A stretch of DNA of 37,565 nucleotides from Bacteroidota bacterium (GCA_021796275.1 JAJYOI010000024.1:1-37565), one strand, 5' to 3'. Positions 1-8,770 are shown, counted from the stretch's first letter. Numbers and translations: made by a program. Notes: generated by a model from the sequence alone, not told the origin.

Positions 1-300
1 AGAAAGCTTGAGCTTGTTGGTGTCGGTTATCGCGCGGAGATGAAAGGAAAAGTTCTTCAGCTCGCGCTTGGCTACTCTCATCCGATCGTGTTTCGCGCAC
101 CGGACGACATAAAACTGGAAGCGCCGACCCAAACGAATATTACCATCAGCGGAAGCGACAAGCAGCTGGTCGGATTGGTGGCAGCAAAAATTCGTTCATT
201 GCGTCCGCCGGAACCGTACAAAGGCAAGGGAATTAAGTACGAAGGCGAATACATTCGCCGTAAAGCCGGCAAGACTGCCGCTTCAAGCGGCACAAAATAA
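1..300 (+). CDS. rplF: Large ribosomal subunit protein uL6 (L6), 5' end missing
   Basis: The reading frame is open from the first base of the window, so only the C-terminal 99 residues are present. L6 binds 23S rRNA near the sarcin-ricin loop and the base of the L7/L12 stalk. The visible part holds the second alpha/beta domain, including the family signature around the GYSHP motif, the [23 protein letters not shown] block and the basic [13 protein letters not shown] tail. It is followed after 34 bases by rplR, the usual order in the spc operon. An internal ATG at 40 is in frame but is not the true start, because family-typical sequence ([12 protein letters not shown]) continues upstream of it. 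Confidence 0.97.
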   Translation, partial: RKLELVGVGYRAEMKGKVLQLALGYSHPIVFRAPDDIKLEAPTQTNITISGSDKQLVGLVAAKIRSLRPPEPYKGKGIKYEGEYIRRKAGKTAASSGTK

Positions 301-334
301 TTTACTGATGTTCAATTGGTGAAGTAAGAACGTT

Positions 335-703
335 ATGATCAACAAAAATAGTGCTCTGCGGCGAAAGAAAATTCAGCAACATATCCGTAAACGGATCACC
401 GGCACAACCGCACTCCCGAGGCTCAGCGTGTATCGCAGCTTGAACAATATTTTCGGTCAAATTATTGATGACACAACCGGCACCACGCTTGCCGCAGCGT
501 CATCGCTCTCGAAAGAATTAAAGGAAGAAACTGCCGCAGCGAAAGGCAAAGTTTCAAAGAGTGCGCTCGTAGGAAAGTTGATTGCAAAAAAAGCGCTGGA
601 GAAAAATATCAAGAACGTTGTGTTTGACCGCAGCGGTTATCTTTATCATGGCAGAGTGAAAGCCTTCGCCGACGGAGCGCGGGAAGGTGGATTGAAATTT
701 TAA
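335..703 (+). CDS. rplR: Large ribosomal subunit protein uL18 (L18)
   Basis: This is a 122-residue protein of the usual length for bacterial L18, which binds 5S rRNA with L5 and helps place it on the 50S subunit. The N-terminus is strongly basic. The C-terminus carries the family signature [20 protein letters not shown]. The ATG at 335 is preceded only by a weak purine stretch (TAAGAA). Upstream is rplF. Downstream, the usual direct junction to rpsE is interrupted by 281 bases holding a tRNA-Gln gene and an AT-rich inverted repeat. Confidence 0.97.
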   Translation: MINKNSALRRKKIQQHIRKRITGTTALPRLSVYRSLNNIFGQIIDDTTGTTLAAASSLSKELKEETAAAKGKVSKSALVGKLIAKKALEKNIKNVVFDRSGYLYHGRVKAFADGAREGGLKF

Positions 704-741
704 CCGTCAGCCGGGAGGCGCCGAACACGACAGCCGAATAG

Positions 742-812
742 TGTCGGGTCGTCTAATGGCAGGACAACGCCCTTTGGAGGCGTCTGTAGAGGTTCGAATC
801 CTCTCCCGACAG
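742..812 (+). tRNA. tRNA-Gln (anticodon UUG)
   Basis: A complete cloverleaf can be drawn. The acceptor stem pairs 742-748 (TGTCGGG) with 805-811 (CCCGACA), with discriminator G at 812. The anticodon stem pairs 767-771 with 779-783, with loop CTTTGGA and anticodon TTG at 774-776. The T stem pairs AGAGG (788-792) with CCTCT (800-804) around TTCGAAT. CCA is not encoded. The gene lies inside the ribosomal protein operon on the same strand, between rplR and rpsE, and no promoter of its own is obvious, so it is probably processed out of the operon transcript. Confidence 0.95.
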
Positions 813-833
813 CAAAAATAAATTAAAAGCCAA

Positions 834-974
834 GAATGAAAAATGAAAAATTAAAAGACGGAATGACGGCAGCTTTTGCGTTCGATTGCTTGAACCAAAA
901 AGCCCACCCGTTTTCAGCAGGCGTGTTTAATTTTTCGTTTTTAATTTTTAGTTTTTAGCGTTTAATTTTTCATT
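834..974 (+). repeat. AT-rich imperfect inverted repeat between tRNA-Gln and rpsE
   Basis: The left arm (834-857) is a run of GAAAAAT/AAAATTAAAA units. The right arm (925-974) is largely its reverse complement and contains two direct copies of GTTTAATTTTTC followed by G/A and TTT (925-940 and 959-974). The arms enclose about 67 bases of mixed sequence containing a smaller CTTTT...AAAAG inverted repeat. There is no reading frame of note. It may be a small non-coding mobile or repeat element, or simple low-complexity sequence. The end of the right arm runs almost into the rpsE ribosome binding site (GGAG, 976-979). Confidence 0.5.
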
Positions 975-984
975 TGGAGTACAC

Positions 985-1488
985 GTGGCACGCATCAAAG
1001 CAAGCGAGCTTGAATTAAAAGATAAACTGGTTCACATTAACCGCGTCGCAAAAGTGGTGAAGGGCGGACGGCGATTTAGCTTCAATGCTATTGTCGTTGT
1101 CGGCGACGGGAACGGGCACGTGGGCATCGGCCTTGGTAAAGCGAACGAAGTTGCCGATGCAATTTCTAAAGGCGTTGACGATGCAAAGAAAAATGTGGTG
1201 AAAGTTCCGATTGTGAACGGCACAATTCCACACGAAGTGATCGGTAAGTTCGGTGCGGGAAAAGTTCTTTTAAAGCCGGCGTCGCCCGGAACAGGATTGA
1301 TTGCCGGCGGCGGCGTGCGCGCGTTGCTTGAATCTGCCGGTGTGCGCGATGTGTTGACGAAACAAATGGGCTCATCGAACCCACACAATGTTGTAAAAGC
1401 AACGCTGCAAGGACTGTTGAGTCTCCGCGATGCGCAGGCAACGGCGGAAGCGCGCGGTGTTTCGGTTCAGGAATTATTTCAAAACTAA
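985..1488 (+). CDS. rpsE: Small ribosomal subunit protein uS5 (S5)
   Basis: This is a 167-residue S5, a protein of the 30S body needed for decoding accuracy and for the mRNA entry tunnel. The N-terminal double-stranded-RNA-binding fold (about residues 10-75) carries [28 protein letters not shown]. The C-terminal domain has [25 protein letters not shown] split over about residues 108-132. The start is GTG at 985, supported by GGAG at 976-979 and by the family-typical N-terminus. It follows the tRNA-Gln/repeat insertion and leads into rpmD after 18 bases. Confidence 0.97.
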   Translation: MARIKASELELKDKLVHINRVAKVVKGGRRFSFNAIVVVGDGNGHVGIGLGKANEVADAISKGVDDAKKNVVKVPIVNGTIPHEVIGKFGAGKVLLKPASPGTGLIAGGGVRALLESAGVRDVLTKQMGSSNPHNVVKATLQGLLSLRDAQATAEARGVSVQELFQN

Positions 1489-1506
1489 CAGCGGTAACGA
1501 ATTATT

Positions 1507-1698
1507 ATGGCAGCGCATAAAATCAAGATTACTCAAATTCGCAGCGTGATTCATACGCTCGAAGCTCACAAGCGCACAATCAAAGCGCTTGGTCTCGGCA
1601 GACCGAATTATTCCGTTATTCATACAGACACGCCGCAGATCAGAGGGATGGTCAATACGGTGCGCCATCTGGTTAAAGTAGAAGAAGTGAAACCATAA
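1507..1698 (+). CDS. rpmD: Large ribosomal subunit protein uL30 (L30)
   Basis: This is a 63-residue L30, a small 50S protein of the usual size. The family pattern is visible as KIKITQIRSVIH near the N-terminus, LGLGRPN in the middle (the LGLxR motif) and TPQIRGMVNTVRHLVKV at the C-terminus. It sits between rpsE and rplO, as expected for the spc operon. Confidence 0.96.
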   Translation: MAAHKIKITQIRSVIHTLEAHKRTIKALGLGRPNYSVIHTDTPQIRGMVNTVRHLVKVEEVKP

Positions 1699-1744
1699 TG
1701 CCGTTTCATGTTTCAGTGCGGCGATCAACGCAGAGGAAATTTTC

Positions 1745-2230
1745 ATGGCAGTAACACTTAGCAGTTTACGATACGCGAAAGGTTCGCGAAAGAAAACAAA
1801 GCGAATAGGACGAGGCCAAGGATCCGGCCACGGAGGCACGGCAACACGCGGACATAAAGGTCAACATTCCCGCTCCGGTTCAGGTTTCAAGCGCGGGTTT
1901 GAAGGCGGGCAGATGCCGTTGACACGTCGGCTTCCGAAATTCGGTTTCACAAGTCCTTTCAGAATCGAATACCGCATTGTGAATGTTGAAACGCTGGAAA
2001 AGCTTGCAGCAGAAGGTAAAATCAAAGACACGGTAACACCGGAAGTGTTGTATGAGACAGGCGCAGTTTCTAAAAAAACAGAACTGGTAAAAATTCTTGG
2101 CAATGGCTCGTTGAAAGTTAAGCTCAATGTATCGGCGCACAAATTCAGCAAGTCTGCCGTTGAAAAAATTACGGCAGTCGGCGGCACAGTGAAAGAGCTG
2201 CAGCAGCCAGTTTCTACCACAGCGAAATAA
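1745..2230 (+). CDS. rplO: Large ribosomal subunit protein uL15 (L15)
   Basis: This is a 161-residue L15, a late-assembly 50S protein. The Gly/Arg-rich, extended N-terminal half is typical: GRGQGSGHGGTATRGHKGQ followed by SGSGFKRGFEGGQMPL. The globular C-terminal half ends with the conserved VEKITAVGGTV region. A purine-rich site (AGAGGAAA, about 1732-1739) precedes the ATG. The next gene, secY, begins 14 bases after the stop. Confidence 0.96.
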   Translation: MAVTLSSLRYAKGSRKKTKRIGRGQGSGHGGTATRGHKGQHSRSGSGFKRGFEGGQMPLTRRLPKFGFTSPFRIEYRIVNVETLEKLAAEGKIKDTVTPEVLYETGAVSKKTELVKILGNGSLKVKLNVSAHKFSKSAVEKITAVGGTVKELQQPVSTTAK

Positions 2231-2244
2231 CTTGACTAAATCTC

Positions 2245-3588
2245 ATGAGCAGATTTAACGAAAACGTTCGGAACATTTTCAAGATTCAGGAATTGCGGAC
2301 CCGTGTGTTGTTCACCGCGGGACTCCTGATTGTTGTACGTATCGGCGCACATGTGACATTGCCCGGGGTTGATGCTGCCGTGCTTGCCGAATCCATGCGC
2401 AACCAGTCATCCAACACATTGTTTGGATTGTACGATTTGTTTGTCGGCGGCGCATTCAGCAATGCGGCAGTTTTTGCCGAAGGCATTATGCCGTACATCA
2501 GCGCCTCTATTATAATCCAATTGCTGGGTGCGGTTGTTCCCTACTTCCAGAAATTGCAAAAGGAAGGCGAAAACGGGCGAAAGAAAATTACTCAGTTGAC
2601 GCGCTATGGGACGGTGTTGATTGCAGCGCTTCAAGGCTGGGGCGTGAGTGTGCGTTTGACAAGTTTGAATGCCGGAGGAGTTCCGATTGTTCCGGAAGCG
2701 GTGCAAGGACTTGGATTCACGATCAGCACACTTATTATTTTGACTACCGGCACAATCTTTATGATGTGGCTCGGTGAGCAGATTACAGACCGCGGAATCG
2801 GCAACGGAATTTCACTGATCATTTTTATTGGTATTCTCGCCCGCTTTCCGCATGCGATACTTGATGAATTTCAACTGGTGGGTTCCGGCGCACGCCCCAT
2901 TATTGTTGAATTGATCATTTGGGGGCTGATGATTTTGATTGTTGCCGGCGTTGTGCTTGTCACCGAAGGAACACGCAGAATTCCTGTTCAATATGCAAAA
3001 CGCGTTGTCGGCAGAAAAGTGTACGGCGGCGTGACACAATATATTCCAATGCGCGTGAATACGGCAGGCGTCATGCCGATCATTTTCGCGCAGTCTATTA
3101 TGTTCATACCGAGCACGATTCTTTCGTTTTTTCCGAATAGCGACTTTGTTGCTTCGATTGCAGGATATTTTCAATATACGTCGTTTACCTATTCCGTGAT
3201 CTACGGTTTGATGATTGTGTTCTTTACATATTTTTATACCGCCATTGCATTCAATCCGAAAGACGTTGCCGATAATATGCAGAAGCAAGGCGGATTTATT
3301 CCCGGCATTCGCCCCGGAAAAAACACCTCAGATTTTATCGACAATATTTTGACGAAGATTACTCTTCCCGCATCGTTCTTTCTGGCAATCATTGCGATTC
3401 TGCCGGCATTCATGGTGCGCTTCGGAATAACATCGAGTTTTGCATCGTTCTTTGGCGGAACAAGCTTGCTCATTATTGTCGGCGTGGCACTTGATACGTT
3501 GCAGCAGATTGAATCGCATCTTTTAATGCGCCATTACGACGGATTTATGAAAAGCGGAAAAATTCGCGGACGTATTGGACGCGGTTAA
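2245..3588 (+). CDS. secY: Protein translocase channel subunit SecY
   Basis: This is a 447-residue polytopic inner-membrane protein, full length for SecY, which forms the protein-conducting channel with SecE and SecG. About ten hydrophobic segments can be traced. Family motifs include GIMPYISASIIIQLL in the TM2 region, GIGNGISLIIFIGI, the cytosolic loop with RRIPVQYAKR, MRVNTAGVMPIIFAQS, and the C-terminal PGIRPGKNTSDFIDNIL. It stands at its normal place after rplO. The adk gene, which follows secY in many bacteria, is absent and map comes directly next. Confidence 0.97.
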   Translation: MSRFNENVRNIFKIQELRTRVLFTAGLLIVVRIGAHVTLPGVDAAVLAESMRNQSSNTLFGLYDLFVGGAFSNAAVFAEGIMPYISASIIIQLLGAVVPYFQKLQKEGENGRKKITQLTRYGTVLIAALQGWGVSVRLTSLNAGGVPIVPEAVQGLGFTISTLIILTTGTIFMMWLGEQITDRGIGNGISLIIFIGILARFPHAILDEFQLVGSGARPIIVELIIWGLMILIVAGVVLVTEGTRRIPVQYAKRVVGRKVYGGVTQYIPMRVNTAGVMPIIFAQSIMFIPSTILSFFPNSDFVASIAGYFQYTSFTYSVIYGLMIVFFTYFYTAIAFNPKDVADNMQKQGGFIPGIRPGKNTSDFIDNILTKITLPASFFLAIIAILPAFMVRFGITSSFASFFGGTSLLIIVGVALDTLQQIESHLLMRHYDGFMKSGKIRGRIGRG

Positions 3589-3610
3589 GGCAGAGGCGCG
3601 GTGATTGTTG

Positions 3611-4369
3611 ATGATCAAAATAAAGAATGAACGTGAGATCGCCCTTATCCGCGAAAGCAGCAAAATTGTTGCGGAAGTGTTGAGATTATTGGAGTCGCAG
3701 ATTCGCCCTGGAGTTACGACGCAGGAGTTGGATCGAGTGGCGGAAGATTTTATACGCAGTAACGGTGGCACTCCCGCGTTCAAAGGTTATGGACAAGATC
3801 GGTTCAATCTTTTTCCTGCGACGATTTGCACTTCGATAGATGATCAGGTTGTCCACGGTATTCCGGGTAACCGGGTGCTGCGAGAAGGAGAAATTATTTC
3901 GATCGATGTTGGAGTTCGCAAAAATGGTTTTTATGGAGACGGCGCTGCAACATTTGCAGTCGGAAAAATCTCCGATACGAAAGCGCGCCTGATGAAAATA
4001 ACGCGCGAATCGCTGGCAAAAGGAATTGAGCGGGCGGTCGCAGGAAATTATCTTCATGATATTTCGGCGGCAGTGCAGGAATATGTTGAAACGGCTGGCT
4101 TTTCCGTTGTCCGCGACCTTGTCGGGCACGGCGTTGGAAGCGAATTGCATGAAGACCCGGCCGTGCCGAATTACGGGAAAGCCGGAACCGGCTTGAAGCT
4201 GAAAGAAGGATTGACATTAGCAATTGAACCGATGGTGAATGGCGGAACATACAAAGTGCGTATTGCAGATGATGGATGGACAGTGTACACGATGGACGCC
4301 GAACCATCAGCACATTTCGAACATACAATTGTCGTTCGGAAAAATAATGCAGAAGTACTTACAAACTGA
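3611..4369 (+). CDS. map: Methionine aminopeptidase, type I
   Basis: This enzyme removes the initiator methionine from new proteins. It is 252 residues from the ATG at 3611. Two in-frame TTG codons lie just upstream (3605, 3608), but the ATG gives the family N-terminus [15 protein letters not shown]. An AGAGG at 3592-3596 is rather far away. The five metal ligands of the pita-bread fold are present: D99 (ISIDVG), D110 (YGDGA), H173 (VGHGVG), E206 (IEPM) and E237 (FEHT). The residues before H173 (RDLVGHGVG) also fit. It is probably co-transcribed with secY and infA; the stop is 5 bases before infA. Confidence 0.96.
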   Translation: MIKIKNEREIALIRESSKIVAEVLRLLESQIRPGVTTQELDRVAEDFIRSNGGTPAFKGYGQDRFNLFPATICTSIDDQVVHGIPGNRVLREGEIISIDVGVRKNGFYGDGAATFAVGKISDTKARLMKITRESLAKGIERAVAGNYLHDISAAVQEYVETAGFSVVRDLVGHGVGSELHEDPAVPNYGKAGTGLKLKEGLTLAIEPMVNGGTYKVRIADDGWTVYTMDAEPSAHFEHTIVVRKNNAEVLTN

Positions 4370-4374
4370 CCGAG

Positions 4375-4593
4375 ATGGCAAAGCAAGGTGCAATAAAAGT
4401 TGACGGTACAATTACAGAAACCTTGCCGAATGCTTCATTCAGAGTGAAGCTCGACAACGGACACGAGATTCTTGCACACATCTCCGGTAAGATGAGAATG
4501 AATTACATAAAGATTTTAGTCGGCGACAAAGTGACGGTTGAATTGTCGCCGTACGATTTAACAAAAGGCAGAATCACATATCGCTACAAGTAA
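4375..4593 (+). CDS. infA: Translation initiation factor IF-1
   Basis: This is a 72-residue, single OB-fold S1-like protein of exactly the usual size. IF-1 occupies the ribosomal A site during initiation. Family blocks are seen in order: [41 protein letters not shown] and the C-terminal [13 protein letters not shown], each quoted here in part. The initiator Met is followed by [10 protein letters not shown]. The gene lies five bases after map and 21 bases before rpmJ, so all three are likely translated from the same transcript. Confidence 0.97.
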   Translation: MAKQGAIKVDGTITETLPNASFRVKLDNGHEILAHISGKMRMNYIKILVGDKVTVELSPYDLTKGRITYRYK

Positions 4594-4614
4594 GTGAATG
4601 ACAAAGGATGATTT

Positions 4615-4728
4615 ATGAAAGTCCGTGCATCAGTAAAAAAATTGTGCGACAACTGCAAGATCATTCGACGCAAAGGCGTCGTGAAAGTGATCTGCAAGAA
4701 TCCGAAACACAAGCAACGACAAGGATGA
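4615..4728 (+). CDS. rpmJ: Large ribosomal subunit protein bL36 (L36)
   Basis: This is a 37-residue reading frame starting [14 protein letters not shown] and ending KHKQRQG, the classic L36. It is the zinc-binding (C+) form: C11, C14, C27 and H32 provide the ribbon ligands. An AAAGGATG stretch (about 4603-4610) precedes the ATG. It lies between infA and rpsM, its standard place, with a 5-base gap to rpsM. Confidence 0.96.
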   Translation: MKVRASVKKLCDNCKIIRRKGVVKVICKNPKHKQRQG

Positions 4729-4733
4729 AATAA

Positions 4734-5117
4734 ATGGCTCGTATCGCTGGAGTAGATTTACCGAAAAATAAACGCGCAGAAATCGGGCTGACCTATATCT
4801 ATGGTGTCGGCCGCCCGACAGCGCTCGAAATTCTGCGAAAGACCAATATTGATCCGAACAAGCGTGTCGGCGACCTGACCGATGAAGAAGTGAGTCAGAT
4901 TCGCACGCTCCTTCAAGCCGAATATAAAGTAGAAGGCGCAATGCGTTCGGACATGCAAATGAATATCAAGCGGCTGATGGACATTGGTTCGTACCGCGGC
5001 TTGCGGCATCGCAAAGGGCTTCCGGTGCGCGGACAGCGCACGCGGACAAATTCACGCACACGGAAAGGCAAACGCAAAACAGTCGCAGGAAAGAAGAAAG
5101 CAATTGCCAAGAAATAG
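4734..5117 (+). CDS. rpsM: Small ribosomal subunit protein uS13 (S13)
   Basis: This is a 127-residue S13, a 30S head protein that makes bridges to the 50S subunit and contacts the P-site tRNA. It starts [14 protein letters not shown]. The helix-two-turn-helix region (about 15-60) has [14 protein letters not shown]. The C-terminal basic tail carries the signature [15 protein letters not shown] followed by [10 protein letters not shown] and an extra Lys/Ala-rich end. It begins five bases after rpmJ and is followed by rpsK after 49 bases. Confidence 0.97.
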   Translation: MARIAGVDLPKNKRAEIGLTYIYGVGRPTALEILRKTNIDPNKRVGDLTDEEVSQIRTLLQAEYKVEGAMRSDMQMNIKRLMDIGSYRGLRHRKGLPVRGQRTRTNSRTRKGKRKTVAGKKKAIAKK

Positions 5118-5166
5118 TTATTGACAGGCGAAACAGCAAATGTTTGTTAGTTGAAAGGATGACAGA

Positions 5167-5580
5167 GTGGCAAAACCAGCAGCACAAACCAGCAGCGCAC
5201 CGACTGCTGTAAAAAAGAAAAAGAAAATTCACGTTGATGTCAACGGCAAAGCGTTCATCAAAGCGACGTTCAATAATGTGATCGTTACTCTGACCGACAC
5301 CTACGGTAATACGATCGCGTGGTCTTCCGCAGGAAAAAACGGATTCAAAGGCTCGCGGAAAAACACGCCGTTCGCCGCACAGGTTTCTGCAGAGGCGGCG
5401 GCAAAAGAAGCGTACGATCTTGGATTGCGTAAAGTTGAAGTGTTTGTGAAAGGCCCGGGCTCCGGGCGCGAGGCTGCCATCCGTTCGCTGCAAACCGCCG
5501 GTTTGGAAGTGACGATCATCCGCGATATCACGCCGATTCCACACAATGGATGCCGCCCGCCAAAGCGCCGAAGAGTGTAA
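5167..5580 (+). CDS. rpsK: Small ribosomal subunit protein uS11 (S11)
   Basis: This is a 137-residue S11, a 30S platform protein near the E site. It starts with GTG at 5167, supported by GAAAGGAT at about 5151-5158. The N-terminal 25 residues are an Ala/Thr/Lys-rich extension. The core then follows with [36 protein letters not shown] (cut), [15 protein letters not shown] and the C-terminal [15 protein letters not shown], all family hallmarks. Confidence 0.97.
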   Translation: MAKPAAQTSSAPTAVKKKKKIHVDVNGKAFIKATFNNVIVTLTDTYGNTIAWSSAGKNGFKGSRKNTPFAAQVSAEAAAKEAYDLGLRKVEVFVKGPGSGREAAIRSLQTAGLEVTIIRDITPIPHNGCRPPKRRRV

Positions 5581-5622
5581 CGGAAAAAATGTACTACTAA
5601 AACAAAAAGGAATTTTTCTTCA

Positions 5623-6252
5623 ATGGCAAGATATATTGATGCCAGCTGCAAATTGTGCCGCCGGGAACGACAAAAGTTGTTTCTGAAAGGCACGAAATGT
5701 TTTACCGAAAAATGTCCGCTTGAGCGGCGCAACTATCCGCCGGGACCGCACGGACAATCACGCCGGCAGAAAGTTTCCGAATACGGCGTTCAGCTTCGCG
5801 AGAAGCAGAAAATCCGCCGCCTCTACGGTTTGATGGAAACGCAATTTCGCAATTATTTCGAGAAGGCGTTGTCGCAGACCGGAAAGACGGGCGAAATTCT
5901 TGTGAAAACACTCGAACGCAGATTCGACAACGTCGTCTATCGGCTCGGATTTGCCGCGTCGCGGAAAGCGGCGCGACAGCTTATCCGACACGGTCATTTT
6001 TCTGTCAACAGTGAGTTGTGTAATGTTCCGTCGCTGCTTTTGAATGCGGGCGATGTTATTCAAGTGAACGAGCGCAGCCGAAAGCTCGATGCGATTCACA
6101 GCTCGATGAAGCGGATGAAAGATAATACGATGCTTCCGTGGCTGAGTTTGGATAAAGCAAATCTGCTGGGAACATTTCTGCAGGTTCCGGAGCGCGCCGA
6201 TATCCCTCTGCCGGCAAACGAGCAGCTTGTGGTAGAATTGTATTCCAAGTAA
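5623..6252 (+). CDS. rpsD: Small ribosomal subunit protein uS4 (S4), zinc-binding form
   Basis: This is a 209-residue S4, a primary 16S rRNA-binding protein and assembly nucleator. The N-terminal domain is the C+ type with four cysteines, C9, C12, C26 and C31, able to bind zinc. An S4 RNA-binding domain follows from about residue 98 (RRFDNVVYRLGFAASRKAAR and RQLIRHGHFSVN). In many bacteria S4 also represses its own operon by binding the mRNA leader, but no such element was identified here. It sits between rpsK and rpoA, as usual. Confidence 0.97.
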   Translation: MARYIDASCKLCRRERQKLFLKGTKCFTEKCPLERRNYPPGPHGQSRRQKVSEYGVQLREKQKIRRLYGLMETQFRNYFEKALSQTGKTGEILVKTLERRFDNVVYRLGFAASRKAARQLIRHGHFSVNSELCNVPSLLLNAGDVIQVNERSRKLDAIHSSMKRMKDNTMLPWLSLDKANLLGTFLQVPERADIPLPANEQLVVELYSK

Positions 6253-6298
6253 TTCATAAAATTTTTCATTTCACTAAGTGCGAAAGTGAGTTGAACTC

Positions 6299-7285
6299 AT
6301 GAGTACTGTTAACTTTCAAATGCCCGAAGGAATTGTGTTGGACGATGCCAGCCATACCGGTCGCTTTGGTCGGTTTGTCGTTCAACCATTGGAAAAGGGA
6401 TTTGGAGTCACAATCGGAAATGCGTTCCGACGCGTACTCTTGTCGTCGCTTCCCGGTCATGCGATTACCGCCATTCGTATTGACGGCATTGTACACGAAT
6501 TTTCCACACTGCCAGGCATGGTTGAAGATGTGTCTGACATGATTTTGAATCTGAAAGAAGTCCGTTTGAAAGCCACCAACAAAAAAGTCGGGAAGGTGAC
6601 AGTGCACCTCAAAGGTCCCGGCGAATTTAAGGCGGGCGATATTCAGGAACAAAGTCCGGAAGTTGAAATTCTGAACCCGGCTCATCACATTGCCACGCTC
6701 AACAAGGACGCAGATTTCGATATTGAATTCCGCATCGGACGCGGCAAGGGATATGTGACAGCGGAAGAAAATAAGCTGCCTGACCAAACGCTTGGTGTGG
6801 TCGCTATCGATTCGATCTTTACGCCCATCACGAACGTCCGCTATTTTGTCGAGCCGACGCGCGTGGGTCAGCAGACAGATTATGAAAAGCTGACGCTCGA
6901 GATCGAAACCGACGGTTCAATTTCTTCCGAAGAAGCGCTGACCTATGCAGGAAAAATTCTGCGCGATCACGTCCAGCTTTTCATTAACCTGACAACCGAA
7001 CCGGAAGGCGAAAAAGAAGAAATAGAAGAAGATGCTGAAGTTGCGCGTATCCGGAAGGTGCTGAAGATGAGCGTGGACGATTTGGAACTGTCCGTTCGTT
7101 CGCACAATTGCCTGCGCGCCGCTGACATCAAAACAATTGCAGATCTTGTCCGCCGCGATGAAGCGGAATTGCTGAAGTTTCGCAATTTCGGACGTAAATC
7201 GCTCGCCGAATTATCGGCAATTATTGAAGAGCAAGGGCTAACATTCGGAATGGATGTGGACAAGTATTTGAAAGACGGTGATTAA
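6299..7285 (+). CDS. rpoA: RNA polymerase alpha subunit
   Basis: This is a 328-residue alpha subunit of full normal length. The N-terminal dimerisation and assembly domain (about 1-230) contains GRFVVQPLEKGFGVTIGNAF and RRVLLSSLPGHAITAIRIDG. A short acidic linker (EGEKEEIEEDAE, about 238-249) leads to the C-terminal domain (about 255-328) with LELSVRSHNCLRAADIKTI and LKFRNFGRKSLAEL, the part that contacts UP elements and activators. The ATG at 6299 has only a weak upstream purine run. It lies between rpsD and rplQ, the conserved end of the alpha operon. Confidence 0.98.
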   Translation: MSTVNFQMPEGIVLDDASHTGRFGRFVVQPLEKGFGVTIGNAFRRVLLSSLPGHAITAIRIDGIVHEFSTLPGMVEDVSDMILNLKEVRLKATNKKVGKVTVHLKGPGEFKAGDIQEQSPEVEILNPAHHIATLNKDADFDIEFRIGRGKGYVTAEENKLPDQTLGVVAIDSIFTPITNVRYFVEPTRVGQQTDYEKLTLEIETDGSISSEEALTYAGKILRDHVQLFINLTTEPEGEKEEIEEDAEVARIRKVLKMSVDDLELSVRSHNCLRAADIKTIADLVRRDEAELLKFRNFGRKSLAELSAIIEEQGLTFGMDVDKYLKDGD

Positions 7286-7300
7286 GAAAAGGATAGTACC

Positions 7301-7876
7301 ATGATTCACGGCAGATCAGGCAGAAAATTAAAACGAACCGCAAGCCATCGTAAAGCAACGCTCAGCGCACTTTCTACGTCGCTGCTGCGCCATAAGAAAA
7401 TCCGCACGACGGTTGCGAAGGCAAAAGAGACGCGCATGGTTGTGGAAAAAATAATTACGCGCGCAAAGCGCGCAGTGGCAAAAGAAGGTGAAGGCGCGCC
7501 GAAGAATGTACATGCGCGCCGTGAAGTGGCGCGCTTCATTCACGATAAAGAAGTAGTAAAACTTCTTTTTAATGAAATTGCCCAGAAAGTTGCGCACCGC
7601 GCAGGCGGTTATACGCGCGTGGTAAAGCTTGGCCAGCGTTTGGGCGATGGCGCCGATGTTGCAATTCTTGAACTTGTTGATTATAACGTTGCGCAGGAAG
7701 AAGCAAAGGCTCCGGCGCGTCCGCGCCGAGCGCGTCGTCCGCGAAAAGCCGGTCAGACAAAGACAGCGGAAACGGTTCCGGAAAAAGCGGAAGAACCCGC
7801 ATTGGAATCAGATCAAACTTCTGCGCCAACAGCGCATCAGCCGCAGGCTGAAACCCCGCCGGAAACAACTGCATAA
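7301..7876 (+). CDS. rplQ: Large ribosomal subunit protein bL17 (L17) with C-terminal extension
   Basis: L17 lines the outer end of the peptide exit tunnel. The first roughly 130 residues match the family: MIHGRSGRKLKRTASHRKA, LLRHKKIRTTVAKAKETR, KVAHRAGGYTRVVKLGQRLGD and the end of the core, ILELVDY. The remaining 60 or so residues form an Arg/Pro/Ala then Glu/Thr/Pro-rich low-complexity tail with no recognisable fold. Total length is 191 residues against about 120-130 for the enterobacterial form; extended L17 is common in the FCB group. It is the last ribosomal protein gene of the cluster. Confidence 0.96.
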   Translation: MIHGRSGRKLKRTASHRKATLSALSTSLLRHKKIRTTVAKAKETRMVVEKIITRAKRAVAKEGEGAPKNVHARREVARFIHDKEVVKLLFNEIAQKVAHRAGGYTRVVKLGQRLGDGADVAILELVDYNVAQEEAKAPARPRRARRPRKAGQTKTAETVPEKAEEPALESDQTSAPTAHQPQAETPPETTA

Positions 7877-7968
7877 CAACGCCGCCGGAAGGATGGCTGA
7901 ACGCCACCCTTGGTTTGTTCTATGTCCCACGCGAACATCGGAATAAATTCTATCCGAAAAGTAGATGT

Positions 7969-8604
7969 ATGAAAATTGTTACTGTTGACTTTACTGTTAG
8001 TGCTGCAAGCCTTCAACAACTTCCGAAAGACAATTTGCCGGAAATTGTATTTCTCGGAAGGTCCAACGTCGGGAAATCGTCTCTTCTCAACAAATTATTC
8101 AACCGGAAAAACGTTGCCCGCATCAGTTCAACGCCGGGGAAAACCCGCGAATTGAATTATTATCTCATCAACAAGCAAATGTATTTTGTTGACCTTCCGG
8201 GCTATGGCTACGCGAAAGTTGCCGAACATGTGAAGGCGGGGTGGACTGCGTTGATTGAAGACTATTTTCACTCCAGGAAACAAATCGCTTTTGCCGTACA
8301 AATAGTTGATGCACGCCTTGGCCCGACCGACCTTGATAATTTAATGATCGGCTGGCTTGATTTTTACAAAATACCGTTTGTGTTGGTTCTCACGAAGGCA
8401 GATAAAACGCCGTTCAGTCGTCTTCAAACACAGGTGAATAACGTAAAAGTGTCAATGAGCAAATATCACTACGTGCGCGGAATCATGCCTTTCTCTGCAA
8501 TGACAGGAGATGGCCGTGCCGACTTATTGAAAATGATTGAAGCTCACATCACATTTGCGCAGCATTCATCGTCGAAGAGATTTATTTCTTCGGCTGTTGC
8601 GTAA
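7969..8604 (+). CDS. engB: Ribosome biogenesis GTP-binding protein EngB/YsxC
   Basis: This is a 211-residue small GTPase (TrmE-Era-EngA-YihA class) that acts in large-subunit assembly. The GTP motifs are intact: G1 GRSNVGKS (30-37), G2 threonine in SSTPGKT (53-59), G3 DLPG (75-78, followed by YGYAKV), G4 TKAD and G5 SAMTG. The frame stays open upstream to a TTG at 7915, but the ATG at 7969 gives the family-typical N-terminus (KIVTVDFTVSA). No strong Shine-Dalgarno sequence is seen. It lies 92 bases after rplQ and may be transcribed with the ribosomal cluster. Confidence 0.95.
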   Translation: MKIVTVDFTVSAASLQQLPKDNLPEIVFLGRSNVGKSSLLNKLFNRKNVARISSTPGKTRELNYYLINKQMYFVDLPGYGYAKVAEHVKAGWTALIEDYFHSRKQIAFAVQIVDARLGPTDLDNLMIGWLDFYKIPFVLVLTKADKTPFSRLQTQVNNVKVSMSKYHYVRGIMPFSAMTGDGRADLLKMIEAHITFAQHSSSKRFISSAVA

Positions 8605-8680
8605 GAACAACAACGCGTCGCTCGAGTTTTGTGGCGCCTCTTCGCGCTATTTTCAGCTTGTGTAACTTTCCCTTGATTGC

Positions 8681-8709
8681 TTGATTCTCTTTCGCATTTG
8701 CAGTATTTT
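8681..8709 (+). promoter_or_regulatory. Putative sigma70-type promoter for the aminotransferase gene
   Basis: A -35-like TTGATT (8681-8686) and a -10-like TATTTT (8704-8709) are separated by exactly 17 bp, about 60 bases before the ATG at 8771. The 8605-8770 gap otherwise holds no gene. The match is moderate and the region is AT-biased, so it could be chance. Confidence 0.4.
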
Positions 8710-8770
8710 CGTTGTGTAGAAAGAAGCTTTTCCATTCATTTCGCCGACAATTTTTCGCAGGAACTTCAAC

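Noticed and set aside
834-974. Possible CRISPR-like or integron attC-like array in the AT-rich repeat
   Set aside because: The repeated units are short, irregular and low in complexity, with no spacers of even length and no cas or integrase gene nearby.
2812-3288. 158-codon minus-strand frame opposite secY
   Set aside because: It is antisense to a certain SecY gene and rich in His, Asn and Cys, as expected for the complement of membrane-protein codons.
4966-5544. 192-codon minus-strand frame opposite rpsM and rpsK
   Set aside because: It is a shadow of two certain ribosomal protein genes; its protein shows no family features.
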